The notes below the pieces were generated by a model, which saw nothing but the letters and a program-made list of their open reading frames with translations, was not told the origin of the DNA and made no database searches. The position numbers were made by a program, and so were the translations under genes. A stretch of DNA of 33,207 bases, taken from assembly GCA_029240795.1 (NCBI GenBank), contig JARDZP010000059.1, positions 1 through 33,207 on the forward strand. Reading direction: 5' to 3'. Shown in pieces: positions 17,589-25,970 of this stretch; position 1 is the stretch's first letter, and each line of letters opens with the position of its first letter. This stretch comes from Haloplasmataceae bacterium. Lineage in GTDB: Bacteria; Bacillota_I; Bacilli_A; Haloplasmatales; Haloplasmataceae.

Positions 17589-17667
17589 ATAGTTTTTAGA
17601 AATTTCGTTTAATAAGTAAATTGCTATAGAGAAATAAAAGTTCTAAAGTAAATTGATATTCCATCTA

Positions 17668-17698
17668 TTGACCCTCCAGTTAACTGTAATGATACATT
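17668..17698 (+). promoter_or_regulatory. MerR-type promoter with long spacer
   Basis: TTGACC (17668-17673) and TACATT (17693-17698) are 19 bases apart, the over-long spacer typical of MerR-regulated promoters. The perfect palindrome CAGTTAACTG (17677-17686) lies inside that spacer, as in MerR operators. It precedes a MerR gene, so autoregulation is likely. Confidence 0.75.
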
Positions 17699-17707
17699 AA
17701 ATTTGTA

Positions 17708-17739
17708 GTTAACAAAACACTATTTTAATATTTGTTAAC
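17708..17739. promoter_or_regulatory. 9-bp inverted repeat upstream of MerR gene
   Basis: GTTAACAAA (17708-17716) and TTTGTTAAC (17731-17739) are perfect inverted repeats with a 14-base gap, just downstream of the MerR promoter. Possible second operator or 5'-leader hairpin. Confidence 0.4.
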
Positions 17740-17772
17740 CAAAAATAAGTTTTAAAAAGGGATGGTGAGAAA

Positions 17773-19314
17773 GTGTACAAAATAGGTGAACTGTCTAAAC
17801 TTTGTAAGTTACCAGTTAAAACATTACGTTATTACGATAGCGAAGGATTATTAATACCAGATGAAATTGATAAGTTCACTGGTTACCGTTATTATTCGGC
17901 ATCACGATTGGTCGATTGTTACCGAATTATTGCTCTAAAAGAATTAGGCTTTACACTTGAAGAAATACGAACACAATTAAAAGCCCAATCGCAATCGGAT
18001 ATACTCGAGCTTATCGAAAGAAAGCAGTTAGAACTTCAAAATTTTCTATTACAGACTAATTTACAATTAAGAAAACTCGATTCCATAAAACAAAATATTA
18101 AAACTGAGGGGGAAAAGACTATGTTTAATGTTGTTATTAGAAGTTCAGATTCATTGAGTGTTGTCTCAAGACGGAATATTTATCAAAACAAAGCCGATGC
18201 CTATGATGAAATTGAAAAGATAAAGAAATCACTTCCAAAAAATATAATTGGTAAGCGGTCTGTTATCATCAATTATGAAACAGAATATCGTGAAAGTAAT
18301 TTTGATCTTGCTGTTTGTGTTGAAATTACCGATAACTTACCAAAGAGCGTTCAGTGTGTTGAAAGAAAAATTACTTTATCTTCTGATGTGGCTATGTTAG
18401 TTTGTAAAACTTGGGAACTTGACAATGCATACCGTGCGATGATTAAAGAACTTGAACAAACTCCATGTCAGATCATAGGGCCATTTTATGAAATATATCA
18501 TGATGAGGATACTGTTGAATTAAAAGTTCCAGTCTGTCGACTATCAATTCACAATGATAGACACAAAAAAGATGACATTAATTTACCATTTTATAATGAT
18601 GAAGATGCGATCGGCAAATGGAAGTTTGTTGATGTTGTACCAAGTGAAGAGCAATTTTTTTATGGACGTGAAAAATCTAATCAGGGAGTATGGCTTGATG
18701 AACTGTATATACTTCCTAATGGCGAACCATTTTGGGCAGTTAGTGGATGGACGAAAGGGTGGTTATTTACTTCAGGTGGTTATCCAGAAATAACTTATAA
18801 AAATAAATACACCATTAAAACAATCAAAGATAAAAAAATTATGTTTATTGAAATGAAAGATTATGATCATGAATCACGTGGTGGAATTCCAACAGTTTGG
18901 ATTTATGAGAAGGTATCAGATAAGATATTTAAAAAAGAAGAGATACGCATTCGTGACAAAACTGATATACCTTTTGTTTTAGATAATACTGTACTGGGAT
19001 CTTGGAAAGTTCGTGACTTTGTTTTAGAGGCAGAGATGTTTGATGTATCAAAACAGAACTTTTCAGAAAATGGTCTTTTCTTTAAACGTGTTGAATTTAA
19101 AGATAATGGGAGTTCAGTAGCATTGTTTGGCGAAAAAGATCCATATAAGCTATTTTGGACTAAAGGCCTTTTACTTGATAAACATAATGAGACTGTTGAA
19201 AAGTATATGATTAAAGTCATAGATAATAAAGAATATCTATTCATTGAATGGAAAAGCGGGGACTATACATTTGGAGGGAAAAAGCCATATTGGTATGTTT
19301 TTAAAAGTGAGTAA
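17773..19314 (+). CDS. MerR-family regulator with effector domain and two C-terminal repeat domains
   Basis: A 513-residue regulator. Residues 1-70 are a MerR helix-turn-helix (MYKIGELSKLCKLPVKTLRY then YDSEGLL and FTGYRYYS), followed by a dimerisation coiled coil to ~115. Residues ~118-265 resemble a GyrI/AraC-type effector-binding domain (VVIRSSDSLSVVSRRNIY). The rest is two related ~120-residue beta-rich units. The first begins DEDAIGKWKFVDVVPSEEQFF, the second DNTVLGSWKVRDFVLEAEMF, with matching ELYI/FKRVEF, FWAVSG/LFWTKG and KKIMFIEMKD/KEYLFIEWKS segments. GTG 17773 is chosen for GGTGAG upstream. Ligand unknown. Confidence 0.88.
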   Translation: MYKIGELSKLCKLPVKTLRYYDSEGLLIPDEIDKFTGYRYYSASRLVDCYRIIALKELGFTLEEIRTQLKAQSQSDILELIERKQLELQNFLLQTNLQLRKLDSIKQNIKTEGEKTMFNVVIRSSDSLSVVSRRNIYQNKADAYDEIEKIKKSLPKNIIGKRSVIINYETEYRESNFDLAVCVEITDNLPKSVQCVERKITLSSDVAMLVCKTWELDNAYRAMIKELEQTPCQIIGPFYEIYHDEDTVELKVPVCRLSIHNDRHKKDDINLPFYNDEDAIGKWKFVDVVPSEEQFFYGREKSNQGVWLDELYILPNGEPFWAVSGWTKGWLFTSGGYPEITYKNKYTIKTIKDKKIMFIEMKDYDHESRGGIPTVWIYEKVSDKIFKKEEIRIRDKTDIPFVLDNTVLGSWKVRDFVLEAEMFDVSKQNFSENGLFFKRVEFKDNGSSVALFGEKDPYKLFWTKGLLLDKHNETVEKYMIKVIDNKEYLFIEWKSGDYTFGGKKPYWYVFKSE

Positions 19315-19657
19315 CTTGCCATAAGATAATTGTTTAATCAAAAAACTTGTTTTTTAGAATATTTTTAGATATAATTTATCATTTACAAATAATACACATT
19401 GATTAATTACTATTGATTTAAATAATTAAGAGGAACAATCTTCATTTAGGAAGTTCCTCTTTTGTTTTACTTATTATTGATATATAATTATAATTAGGAA
19501 AAAATTAAACGTGATGAAATATACATCTAAAATAGAAAATTAAAATGGTGCTCGAATAGAATTCCAGTTAGGGTATGGGTTCGAGTTAAATTACGTTAAA
19601 CATTAGCCAATTGATATGTTAAAATACCAATATTTTTTTTACGGAGGGGTTAATAGC
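19315..19657 (+). other. intergenic stretch with ghost junction
   Basis: Contains a ghost dtd end and terminator (19410-19464), a TATAAT-rich block (about 19470-19500), and ~150 bases before the methyltransferase gene in which I see no gene. Confidence 0.5.
19410..19464 (+). repeat. ghost junction: tip of dtd tail plus terminator
   Basis: About 18 bases resembling the last codons of a dtd tail (ATTGATTTAAATAATT) are followed by an intact dtd-type terminator, AAGAGGAAC (19428-19436) with GTTCCTCTT, and the usual AT-rich block. The rest of the tail and the junction motif are missing. It marks an old boundary between the MerR and methyltransferase cassettes. Confidence 0.7.
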
Positions 19658-20398
19658 ATGGATAAAAATTATTATAATGCTTATGAGGTAAGATACAAAA
19701 AAGTTTATGAGGCAGGAATTGAAAGATGGGGTCATTCACCTAATGATCCTGAACTGGTAAATATTTTAACTAAATGGGTTGAAGAAAATCAATTAAGGGG
19801 TAAAAGTATCATCGAATTTGCATGTGGTGAGGGTGCATCAGGATTAATACTTTCTCATCTAGGCTGTACATATCATGGTATAGATATATCGCAATCTGCT
19901 CTAAATAAATCACGAGAAATTCTTAAAAATTATCCAAATGCAACAGTTTCGCTAATCGATATGGTTAATAAAAAAATAGAAGGTTCTTTTGATGCTGCAT
20001 TAGATGTAATGGGCTTTCACATGCTTGTAGTTGATTCAGACAGAGAAAAATACCTAAAAAATGCTTATTCGTGTTTAAAAGGTGGGTCCCCTATGTTATT
20101 TTTCCGTGAATCGTACAGAATAGATGCTTATGAAGGCGAAATTGAATCATTTGAAAAATGGAAAGAAATATCAGGGGAAGATTATGACCGTTTACATAAA
20201 AGAATTGCTAAAGGTGTGGATCAAGATGTTGAAGTATATATTCCACTTGTACCAAGTAGAGCTAAAACTAAAAACGGTTATCAAAAAGAATTATCAAAAG
20301 CAGGATTTATTATTGATCATATAAAGGAGATGGATGTGAATATAAATTGTCCAAATTCTGTAACATTTTTTGTTCATAGACCAAAGGAAAATAAATAA
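19658..20398 (+). CDS. class I SAM-dependent methyltransferase
   Basis: A 246-residue protein. Motif I is IIEFACGEGASGL at residues 51-63, with the acidic end of beta-2 at GIDIS (Asp76). This is the Rossmann methyltransferase fold of the small-molecule type (Methyltransf_11/25). Substrate unknown. ATG 19658 follows CGGAGGGG; an upstream in-frame start lacks a ribosome site. Sole cargo between the ghost at 19428 and the tail at 20485. Confidence 0.85.
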   Translation: MDKNYYNAYEVRYKKVYEAGIERWGHSPNDPELVNILTKWVEENQLRGKSIIEFACGEGASGLILSHLGCTYHGIDISQSALNKSREILKNYPNATVSLIDMVNKKIEGSFDAALDVMGFHMLVVDSDREKYLKNAYSCLKGGSPMLFFRESYRIDAYEGEIESFEKWKEISGEDYDRLHKRIAKGVDQDVEVYIPLVPSRAKTKNGYQKELSKAGFIIDHIKEMDVNINCPNSVTFFVHRPKENK

Positions 20399-20465
20399 CA
20401 TACTTACTTAATGCATTAGTACAATAATTAAAAATAATGTCTAATTTGAATACTAAGTTACTTTT

Positions 20466-20698
20466 TGTCCCTTAAAAAACACACTTCACCCTTTATGTTG
20501 ACACTTCAAGAGGAAACAGACCAAGTTTCATTGATGCAGCAAGACCAGATCAAGCAACCTATTTACAACCAATTTAATGACGAATTAAGAAAAGCTCACA
20601 ATTTAGAAGTCCAAACAGCCATCTTTGGTGCTGATATGAAATTATCATTTACTAATGATGGACCCGTGACAATCTTAATGGATTCTAATAATAGATAA
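20466..20698 (+). repeat. dtd: junction motif plus frameshifted dtd 3' fragment
   Basis: The motif TGTCCCTTAAAAAACACAC (20466-20484) precedes dtd from TTC 20485 to TAA 20698. A 2-base deletion near 20555 (CAAGCAACC-TATTTAC) shifts the frame. Beyond it the normal frame gives ELRKAHNLEVQTAIFGADMK and NDGPVTILMDSNNR. A continuous frame across motif and tail exists (20465-20698) but is an accident of the shift. Confidence 0.92.
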
Positions 20699-20699
20699 T

Positions 20700-20714
20700 T
20701 AAGAGGAACTACTT
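20700..20714 (+). repeat. left arm of dtd-type terminator
   Basis: TAAGAGGAACT follows the tail directly, but the matching right arm is gone and the DNA runs into the ABC operon leader. A breakpoint lies here. Confidence 0.55.
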
Positions 20715-20771
20715 TTGAGATTGTTATCATGTTATATTAAGTGAAGATATAATAAGAAAGTAGGGAGAATG

Positions 20772-21638
20772 ATGTTAGAGTTAAAACATATTGTTAAATC
20801 ATATCAGGAACATAAAGTACTAGATGATGTAAGTTTAATATTTGAAAATGGGGTGTATGGATTACTTGCACCGAATGGAGCAGGTAAAACAACCTTACTA
20901 AAAATTATTACTACCTTACTATTTCCTGATAGTGGGGAGTTATATTATAATGGTCAAGATATTTATATATTAGATGAAGATTACCGGGATATTCTAGGTT
21001 TTTTACCACAAGACTTTGGCTATTATAAGGACTATTCGGTTCATAAATTTTTGAAGTATATTGGTGTTCTTAAAGGATTAAAAGGACAAACATTAGAAAA
21101 TCGAATTTGTGAAGTACTTGAAATAGTTGAATTAACCGATAATAAAAAAATAAAAATGAAAAAATTATCAGGGGGAATGAAACAACGTGTTGGAATTGCC
21201 CAAGCCTTATTAAATAATCCGAAATTATTAATACTCGATGAACCAACCGCAACACTTGATATTAGTCAAAGAGTGACGTTTAAACGGATTTTATCTAAAA
21301 TCGCTTTAAATGCGACAGTAATTGTCTCAACGCATATTGTGTCTGATATAGAATCAATCGCCAATGAATTTATCTTGATTAAAAACTGTAAAATTTTCTT
21401 TAAAGGAAAATATCAGGGGCTAGTTAGTCAATATCAAGATATGGTATGGGTTACTCAAATTGAACTTAGTAAAATTGATCAATTTGAAAATCAGAATTTT
21501 GTGATTAATAAAGTATTAAATAATGATTATATAGAAGTTCGGTTCTTAAGCACAGAAGAACCTAAATGTGTTGCTAAAAAAGTTCAACCAAATTTAGAAG
21601 ATATCTTCTTGTATATCTTTAACTATAAACGGGGGTAA
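20772..21638 (+). CDS. ABC transporter ATP-binding protein
   Basis: A 288-residue ATPase of the ABC-2 exporter type. Walker A is APNGAGKTT (residues ~33-41), signature LSGGMKQRVGIAQAL, Walker B LLILDEPTATLD, H-loop STHIVSD. The ~70 residues after the H-loop are the extra C-terminal part of drug/bacteriocin exporters. Two ATGs (20769 and 20772) are adjacent; the second has better spacing to AGGGAGA. The permease gene starts 4 bases after its stop. Confidence 0.93.
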   Translation: MLELKHIVKSYQEHKVLDDVSLIFENGVYGLLAPNGAGKTTLLKIITTLLFPDSGELYYNGQDIYILDEDYRDILGFLPQDFGYYKDYSVHKFLKYIGVLKGLKGQTLENRICEVLEIVELTDNKKIKMKKLSGGMKQRVGIAQALLNNPKLLILDEPTATLDISQRVTFKRILSKIALNATVIVSTHIVSDIESIANEFILIKNCKIFFKGKYQGLVSQYQDMVWVTQIELSKIDQFENQNFVINKVLNNDYIEVRFLSTEEPKCVAKKVQPNLEDIFLYIFNYKRG

Positions 21639-21642
21639 TGAA

Positions 21643-22881
21643 ATGCGGGTATTTAATGAAATAAAAAAATTATTTTTGGTTAAAGCCATTTGGGTGATTT
21701 ATTTACTTCTAATCGCTTATTTAGTTATTCTTTTAAGTGATTCTTATTGGTCTTATCAAGATTTTCACGTAAATTTCGTTAATAATCATGGTGTCGGACC
21801 TTATTCAGAAGATTTAATCAATGATTATAAAACGCTAAGTAAAGAACTTGAAGAGTGTAATAAAAATAAAGTATATGACGATGAGACTTGTCAATTAGCA
21901 CTAAGTGAACGATCTAAAGAATTAATGAAATTATATTCGCAAGAAGAACCAAATTTGTATTTGAATTTACCTTCCATAACAAGATCATTCTTTTCAATGG
22001 ATTATGATGAAATGATAGATTCAATCGACCAAACCATAAGTGATGGAAAAAGTAGTCAAAATTATACTACAATCGAAAAAATATTTTTTAACAAAATGAT
22101 TGATTATCATGAACAAAATCCAAGGAGGGTCGATTTAATAAATCACAAATATTATAATATTGGTCCAGTATTTAATCTTGCTCTTTTTAAGGATGCTTAT
22201 TTACTAGTTGGGGGTTTTTTCTCTGTAATAATGATTATCTTAACGATATCCTTTACATTTTCTAATGATGCTTCTACTAATATTGACTATTTAATTCTTT
22301 CTAGTAAAACGGGAAGAAAAATTTTAAAACATAAACTCATTTCGTCGACAATAATAGCAATTTTAATTACGCTACTCTGTTTTATTCCTTTAATAGTAAC
22401 TGGAACGATAGTTAATCAGTGGCACATATTATTTAATAGTAAAATGGCTGATTCAGAACTTAGTTACTGGTTATGGTTTGATTTTACAGTATTAGAGTAT
22501 ATTATCGCAACCGTTATCCTTTTTGTTCTAACAAACATATTTATTTCAATTTTATCTTCAATTATTTCCATCTATTCAAAAAAACTAATCAATACTATTG
22601 TTTATAATTTTGTGCTATTAGGTTTAGTAATTGGTTCCATTATCTACTTAAGTATCAAAAGGACTTTTACCAATATGACTCAACTTTTTAGAATTTTTTT
22701 AAATCATACCCCATATGGTTATTTATTAAATAATATCAATATGTTTGAGTATAACTTTTCACTTGAAAACAGTTATCTAACGTATCGAGAATTTCCATTT
22801 GTTTTTAGTGTATTCAATATAATTATTGTTTTTCTATTATGTAAATTATGTAATCGATACTACAAAAAGCTAAATATTTAA
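21643..22881 (+). CDS. ABC-2-type transporter permease
   Basis: A 412-residue membrane subunit. One N-terminal TM (about residues 14-30) is followed by a ~150-residue external loop with predicted coils, then five TM helices between about 183 and 405 (LLVGGFFSVIMIILTISFTF, KLISSTIIAILITLLCFIPL and others). The layout is that of ABC-2 exporters such as lantibiotic or antimicrobial-peptide efflux permeases. GGGGG precedes ATG 21643 at correct spacing. It works with the upstream ATPase; substrate unknown. Confidence 0.88.
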   Translation: MRVFNEIKKLFLVKAIWVIYLLLIAYLVILLSDSYWSYQDFHVNFVNNHGVGPYSEDLINDYKTLSKELEECNKNKVYDDETCQLALSERSKELMKLYSQEEPNLYLNLPSITRSFFSMDYDEMIDSIDQTISDGKSSQNYTTIEKIFFNKMIDYHEQNPRRVDLINHKYYNIGPVFNLALFKDAYLLVGGFFSVIMIILTISFTFSNDASTNIDYLILSSKTGRKILKHKLISSTIIAILITLLCFIPLIVTGTIVNQWHILFNSKMADSELSYWLWFDFTVLEYIIATVILFVLTNIFISILSSIISIYSKKLINTIVYNFVLLGLVIGSIIYLSIKRTFTNMTQLFRIFLNHTPYGYLLNNINMFEYNFSLENSYLTYREFPFVFSVFNIIIVFLLCKLCNRYYKKLNI

Positions 22882-23146
22882 ATGGGGTGAGAATTTACGA
22901 GTAATAAATGAATTGAAGAAATTACAATTTACTAACTACCATTCCTTATTTCATTTTAAAGGATTTAACTTTTGAAGATTATTTTATGGAAAAGGTCTAA
23001 AGAAGCTTGAAGAATTTAAGGACACAAGATTGAATCTATACTTCTTGACATGGACTGCGAAATACTCACGGGTATTATTACTCCAAAACATTAAAGGCAA
23101 AAGATATTGTTCATTGGTATCAAAATTATATTTCCTAAAGATGGCC

Positions 23147-23176
23147 CTTAGTTTATAATAAAACTAAGAGTTTTTT
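23147..23176 (+). terminator. terminator upstream of sigma gene
   Basis: CTTAGTTT (23147-23154) pairs with AAACTAAG (23161-23168), followed by AGTTTTTT. Confidence 0.65.
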
Positions 23177-23184
23177 ATATTTTT

Positions 23185-23215
23185 TGAAACTTTTCATTGC
23201 CTTATACTGTTATAT
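23185..23215 (+). promoter_or_regulatory. possible ECF-type promoter
   Basis: TGAAAC (23185-23190) with a TT-rich stretch resembles the -35 of ECF-sigma promoters. The -10 is unclear (TATACTGTTAT around 23202-23212). Position just before an ECF sigma gene suggests autoregulation. Confidence 0.35.
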
Positions 23216-23234
23216 TTAGTGGAGGGGTAGTAGC

Positions 23235-23777
23235 ATGGAGCAATTAATTAGAGACGCACAAGCTGGAGATCGTGAAAGTTGTGAAAAGCTGATTCGCTTA
23301 TTTTATAATGAAATCTATGCCTATGTTTATAAACTAACATTTGATAAAGAACTTGCTATGGATTTGACTCAAGAAGTCTTTATTCGCGTGATTAAAAAAA
23401 TCAGTCATTATAAACCGAAACATGGTAGCTTTAAAAGTTGGCTTTACAAAGTTGCACATAATTATACAATAAATTATTTTAATACAAGAGATTATAAAAA
23501 TCACAAGAATTATATTGAATTGGCAGAACAAATCACGACGAATATCAATCTCGATTTAACTGTTATTAAACAAGAGGATACTAAATTAATCAATAACGCT
23601 ATTTATAACCTAGATAGTAAATATAAAGATATTATAATCATGAGATATTTCCAAGACTTATCGATTAATGAAATCGCATCAATATTAGAGATAAATGATA
23701 ATACTGTAAAAACTAGATTACGAAGGGGTTTGGATAAGCTTAAAGAGTGTTTAGAAGGTGGTGATCTTTATGAATAA
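23235..23777 (+). CDS. ECF-type RNA polymerase sigma factor
   Basis: A 180-residue sigma-70 family protein with only regions 2 and 4. Region 2 is at about residues 22-90 (KLIRLFYNEIYAYVYKLTFD, then ELAMDLTQEVFIRVIKKISH and FKSWLYKVAHNYTINYF). Region 4 is near the C-terminus (YKDIIIMRYFQDLSINEIAS, then TVKTRLRRGLDKLK). ATG 23235 follows GGAGGGG. Its end overlaps the next gene by 8 bases. The pair follows the usual ECF sigma with membrane anti-sigma design. Confidence 0.92.
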   Translation: MEQLIRDAQAGDRESCEKLIRLFYNEIYAYVYKLTFDKELAMDLTQEVFIRVIKKISHYKPKHGSFKSWLYKVAHNYTINYFNTRDYKNHKNYIELAEQITTNINLDLTVIKQEDTKLINNAIYNLDSKYKDIIIMRYFQDLSINEIASILEINDNTVKTRLRRGLDKLKECLEGGDLYE

Positions 23778-24498
23778 TCAGAAAGTCATATTTCCAACGT
23801 CTAGTGAAAAAGAACAATCGATTCAATTTATATTAAATCAAGTAAAAACCAAACCCAGTTTATTAAAACAAGTTCGAGAATTACCAATTTCCATTATTTT
23901 TCAATCATCTTTGATAGTAAAGGCTTTGACAGTTTTAACGGTCATACTTTATTTCTTTTTAGTCGGTAATTTACATCTATTTATTTATGATTATACAAGT
24001 AAACATGTTTCAATCCTCATGATGTTTTTCGCACCGATTATTTATTTTATTCATTTAATTGATATTTCGCATTCATTTGCGGCCAATGTTTATGAATTAG
24101 AAATGACATTTAAGTATCGATATCATCAAATCATCGGTTATAAATTTATCGTTTTAACGTTTTTCTCATTACTTATAAATTTTATTTCCCTGTTAATTTA
24201 TCCCATTATTGATTTTATTGAAGCTAGTACGACTATTCTTTCGAGTATCTTTATTGTTACTAGTTTTATTTACTATATTGTATTTAAATTTAAAAATCCG
24301 ATTTTACCACTTGTTTTAATCTTTATTTGGACGATTATTAATGGATTATTGATTACGATTTTTAATGATAATCTCTTTAATACTTATAAAACGACTATCT
24401 ATGGGATTGGGGTTATAATCGCATTTATATTACACTTCACACAATTTAACTATGTCTTTAACCATTATAAAGCAAAGAAAATAATTCACACTACATAA
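23770..24498 (+). CDS. membrane protein, probable anti-sigma partner
   Basis: A 242-residue protein. The ~55-residue cytoplasmic N-terminus (SSEKEQSIQFILNQVKTKPS) could bind the sigma factor. Six TM helices follow between about residues 58 and 235. No zinc anti-sigma motif (HxxxCxxC) is seen, so the role is inferred only from overlap with the sigma gene. ATG 23770 is preceded by AAGGTGGTGA; the longer GTG start lies inside that ribosome site. Confidence 0.65.
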   Translation: MNNQKVIFPTSSEKEQSIQFILNQVKTKPSLLKQVRELPISIIFQSSLIVKALTVLTVILYFFLVGNLHLFIYDYTSKHVSILMMFFAPIIYFIHLIDISHSFAANVYELEMTFKYRYHQIIGYKFIVLTFFSLLINFISLLIYPIIDFIEASTTILSSIFIVTSFIYYIVFKFKNPILPLVLIFIWTIINGLLITIFNDNLFNTYKTTIYGIGVIIAFILHFTQFNYVFNHYKAKKIIHTT

Positions 24499-24522
24499 TT
24501 TTAAGTGTATTTTGGAGTATAT

Positions 24523-24550
24523 AAGAATACCATTTAGGTATTCTTTTTTT
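24523..24550 (+). terminator. terminator of sigma/anti-sigma operon
   Basis: AAGAATACC (24523-24531), a five-base loop, and GGTATTCTT followed by TTTTT. Confidence 0.85.
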
Positions 24551-24568
24551 ATAGATAAAAGATTACTT

Positions 24569-24802
24569 TATCCTATAACAAACACACTTCACCCTCTATG
24601 GGAACGTCCAAAAAGGAAACAGACCAAGTTTCATTGATGCGGCAAGACAGAGCAAGCAACTCAACTTTACGATGAATTTAATGAGGAACTAAGAAAAACA
24701 CACAACTTAGAAATACAAACAGGCATCTTCGGTGCAGATATGAAGGTATCATTTACTAATGATGGTCCTGTAACTATTATTATAGATAGTATGAATAAAT
24801 AG
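24569..24802 (+). repeat. dtd: junction motif plus frameshifted dtd 3' fragment
   Basis: The motif TATCCTATAACAAACACAC (24569-24587) leads into dtd from TTC 24588. A one-base deletion (AGACAGAGC for AGACCAGAGC-like sequence, near 24647) breaks the frame. Beyond it, [18 protein letters not shown] and a DSMNK end remain, with TAG at 24800-24802. Confidence 0.93.
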
Positions 24803-24805
24803 AAT

Positions 24806-24842
24806 AAAACACGATTACAGTAAAATGTAATCGTGTTTTATT
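24806..24842 (+). terminator. terminator, second recurrent type (AAAACACGATTACA)
   Basis: AAAACACGATTACA (24806-24819) and TGTAATCGTGTTTT (24826-24839) form a perfect 14-bp stem with a six-base loop. The same type follows the tail at 28256, so two terminator families travel with the tails. Confidence 0.85.
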
Positions 24843-24919
24843 ATAAAATTCGTAAGTTTTTATGTTCTAAAAATAGAAGATCCCATCGTATGTAATTGAT
24901 TTCACTCCCTTGGGTTTTT

Positions 24920-25183
24920 CTAATTAATAATCTTTGACCCAAGAATGTGATTTGCCATGTTTCTTTTATACACTAACCAGTTAAAGGTCACCCCATAGTC
25001 ACTGGAGAGTAATAAAATATTTATATTTTTAGTGCAAGGAATAAATAAAATATATTTTTGTTCATGTAAAGTCTTTTGAATCCAATTAATCCTATTAGTA
25101 TAGGTTTGCTTAGTGGCAATCCATACTTTATTATAACAATTCCTATATAAAATCAGATATAAGCTAATTTTTAACGCAATCAT
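24920..25183 (-). pseudogene. doubtful reverse-strand frame
   Basis: An 87-codon frame (WIATKQTYTNRINWIQKTLH in the middle) with no ribosome site before its ATG and no recognised domain. A second frame over the same 3' end reads HSWVKDY. A similar HSWVK stretch occurs in reverse near 11000. Both may be leftovers of one unknown gene family. It may equally be noncoding. Confidence 0.2.
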
Positions 25184-25257
25184 AAAAAAATTATAATTTC
25201 AATAAATACAGCATATAGTGTAATAAAAATAATTATATATCGAGAGAAGAGGTTAAC

Positions 25258-25716
25258 ATGAAAATAAAAAAAGTTCTTTTATTTTTATTGATTTTAGCGC
25301 TATATATCATTCCATCTATTTTTGCACCATTTGATGAAGAATGGTATCAATCACTTAATAAACCGGTAATTACACCACCTAATCAAGTGTTTTCAATTGT
25401 GTGGACAATTATATTTGTTTTAATTGCTTTATCAGCCACTTTTACATTAACTACAGAAAAAGAGATTAATAAACGACCTTATCTAACTATACTTACAATT
25501 AATTATTTATTAATTCAGTTATATTCATATCTTCAATTCACGGTAAAAAATTTAGAACTTGCCTTCTTTGATACGATTCTAGTATTTTTTACATCATTAC
25601 TCCTTTACACTATAACAAGGAGAATAAATCAAAAAGCATCCTATTTATTAATACCACTCCTTGTATGGACTTTCTTTGCGACATTCTTACAGCTAGGGTT
25701 TGTTAAACTGAATTAA
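25258..25716 (+). CDS. tspO: TspO/MBR-family membrane protein
   Basis: A 152-residue protein with five TM helices. TspO motifs are visible: EEWYQSLNKPVITPPNQVF, VWTIIFVLIALSA, and LQLYSYLQFTVKNLELAF for the usual WSxLFF/LQLxLNxxWSxxFF region. The C-terminal WTFFATFLQLGFVKLN corresponds to the family's Y..(Y/F)L..(G/S)xxxxLN end. Bacterial TspO proteins bind tetrapyrroles and act in stress responses. ATG 25258 follows GAGAAGAGG. It is the only clear gene of its cassette portion. Confidence 0.9.
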   Translation: MKIKKVLLFLLILALYIIPSIFAPFDEEWYQSLNKPVITPPNQVFSIVWTIIFVLIALSATFTLTTEKEINKRPYLTILTINYLLIQLYSYLQFTVKNLELAFFDTILVFFTSLLLYTITRRINQKASYLLIPLLVWTFFATFLQLGFVKLN

Positions 25717-25818
25717 CAATGAAAGATGTTTATGATGTTAGAATTAAAACTGGACATAAAATTAAATAATCAATATGGTTTTGTATAAATATAAATATAA
25801 TTGAGTAAATTAACATAT

Positions 25819-25862
25819 AAAAACGTAAAGATTTTCCTCAGGAATTTCTCTACGTTTTTATT
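25819..25862 (+). terminator. terminator after tspO
   Basis: AAAAACGTA (25819-25827) pairs with TACGTTTTT (25851-25859); inner AGA/TCT extends the stem. Confidence 0.7.
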
Positions 25863-25920
25863 TAATATTTGACTTATTTTTTCATATGTCTCCTAATCTA
25901 AACTAAACATAATGACATTA

Positions 25921-25970
25921 TGTCAGTTCTTCTTTTATATTTCAATTTTTGATTAATAATTATTTTTCGA
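25921..25970 (+). repeat. ghost of dtd terminator tail
   Basis: TGTCAGTTCTTCTTTTATATT and the following TTTTTGATTAATAATTAT match, with point changes, the right arm and AT-rich block that follow dtd tails (compare 8225-8262). No dtd coding part or motif remains. Confidence 0.5.

Larger units (their letters stand above)
17206..17772 (+). other. long intergenic stretch: tail, two terminators and MerR promoter
   Basis: Holds junction and tail (17218-17452), terminator (17457-17492), a second small terminator (17564-17588) with no gene before it, and the MerR promoter and inverted repeat (17668-17739). The orphan terminator suggests a lost cargo gene. Confidence 0.5.
20399..20771 (+). other. intergenic stretch filled by junction and tail
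   Basis: Apart from the repeat (20466-20698) it carries half of a dtd-type terminator and AT-rich DNA with TATAAT at 20748-20753, a possible -10 for the ABC operon without a clear -35. Confidence 0.45.
22882..23234 (+). other. intergenic stretch with decayed coding remnants
   Basis: About 260 bases of decayed sequence end in a terminator (23147-23176). The segment 23056-23130 reads NTHGYYYSKTLKAKDIVHWY, weakly like the C-terminal end of an EAL domain (the QGYYFSKPL-type strand). Elsewhere nothing is recognised. Confidence 0.4.
24499..25257 (+). other. long intergenic stretch: terminators, tail, remnants
   Basis: Contains a terminator (24523-24550), junction and tail (24569-24802), and a strong hairpin (24806-24842). 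A block near 24870-24905 resembles one near 28545-28575. A weak reverse-strand frame (24920-25183) has no ribosome site. Confidence 0.45.

Noticed and set aside
20465-20698. A 77-codon open frame across the junction motif and dtd tail
   Set aside because: It arises because a 2-base deletion joins two frames of the repeat; there is no ribosome site, and other copies do not keep this frame.
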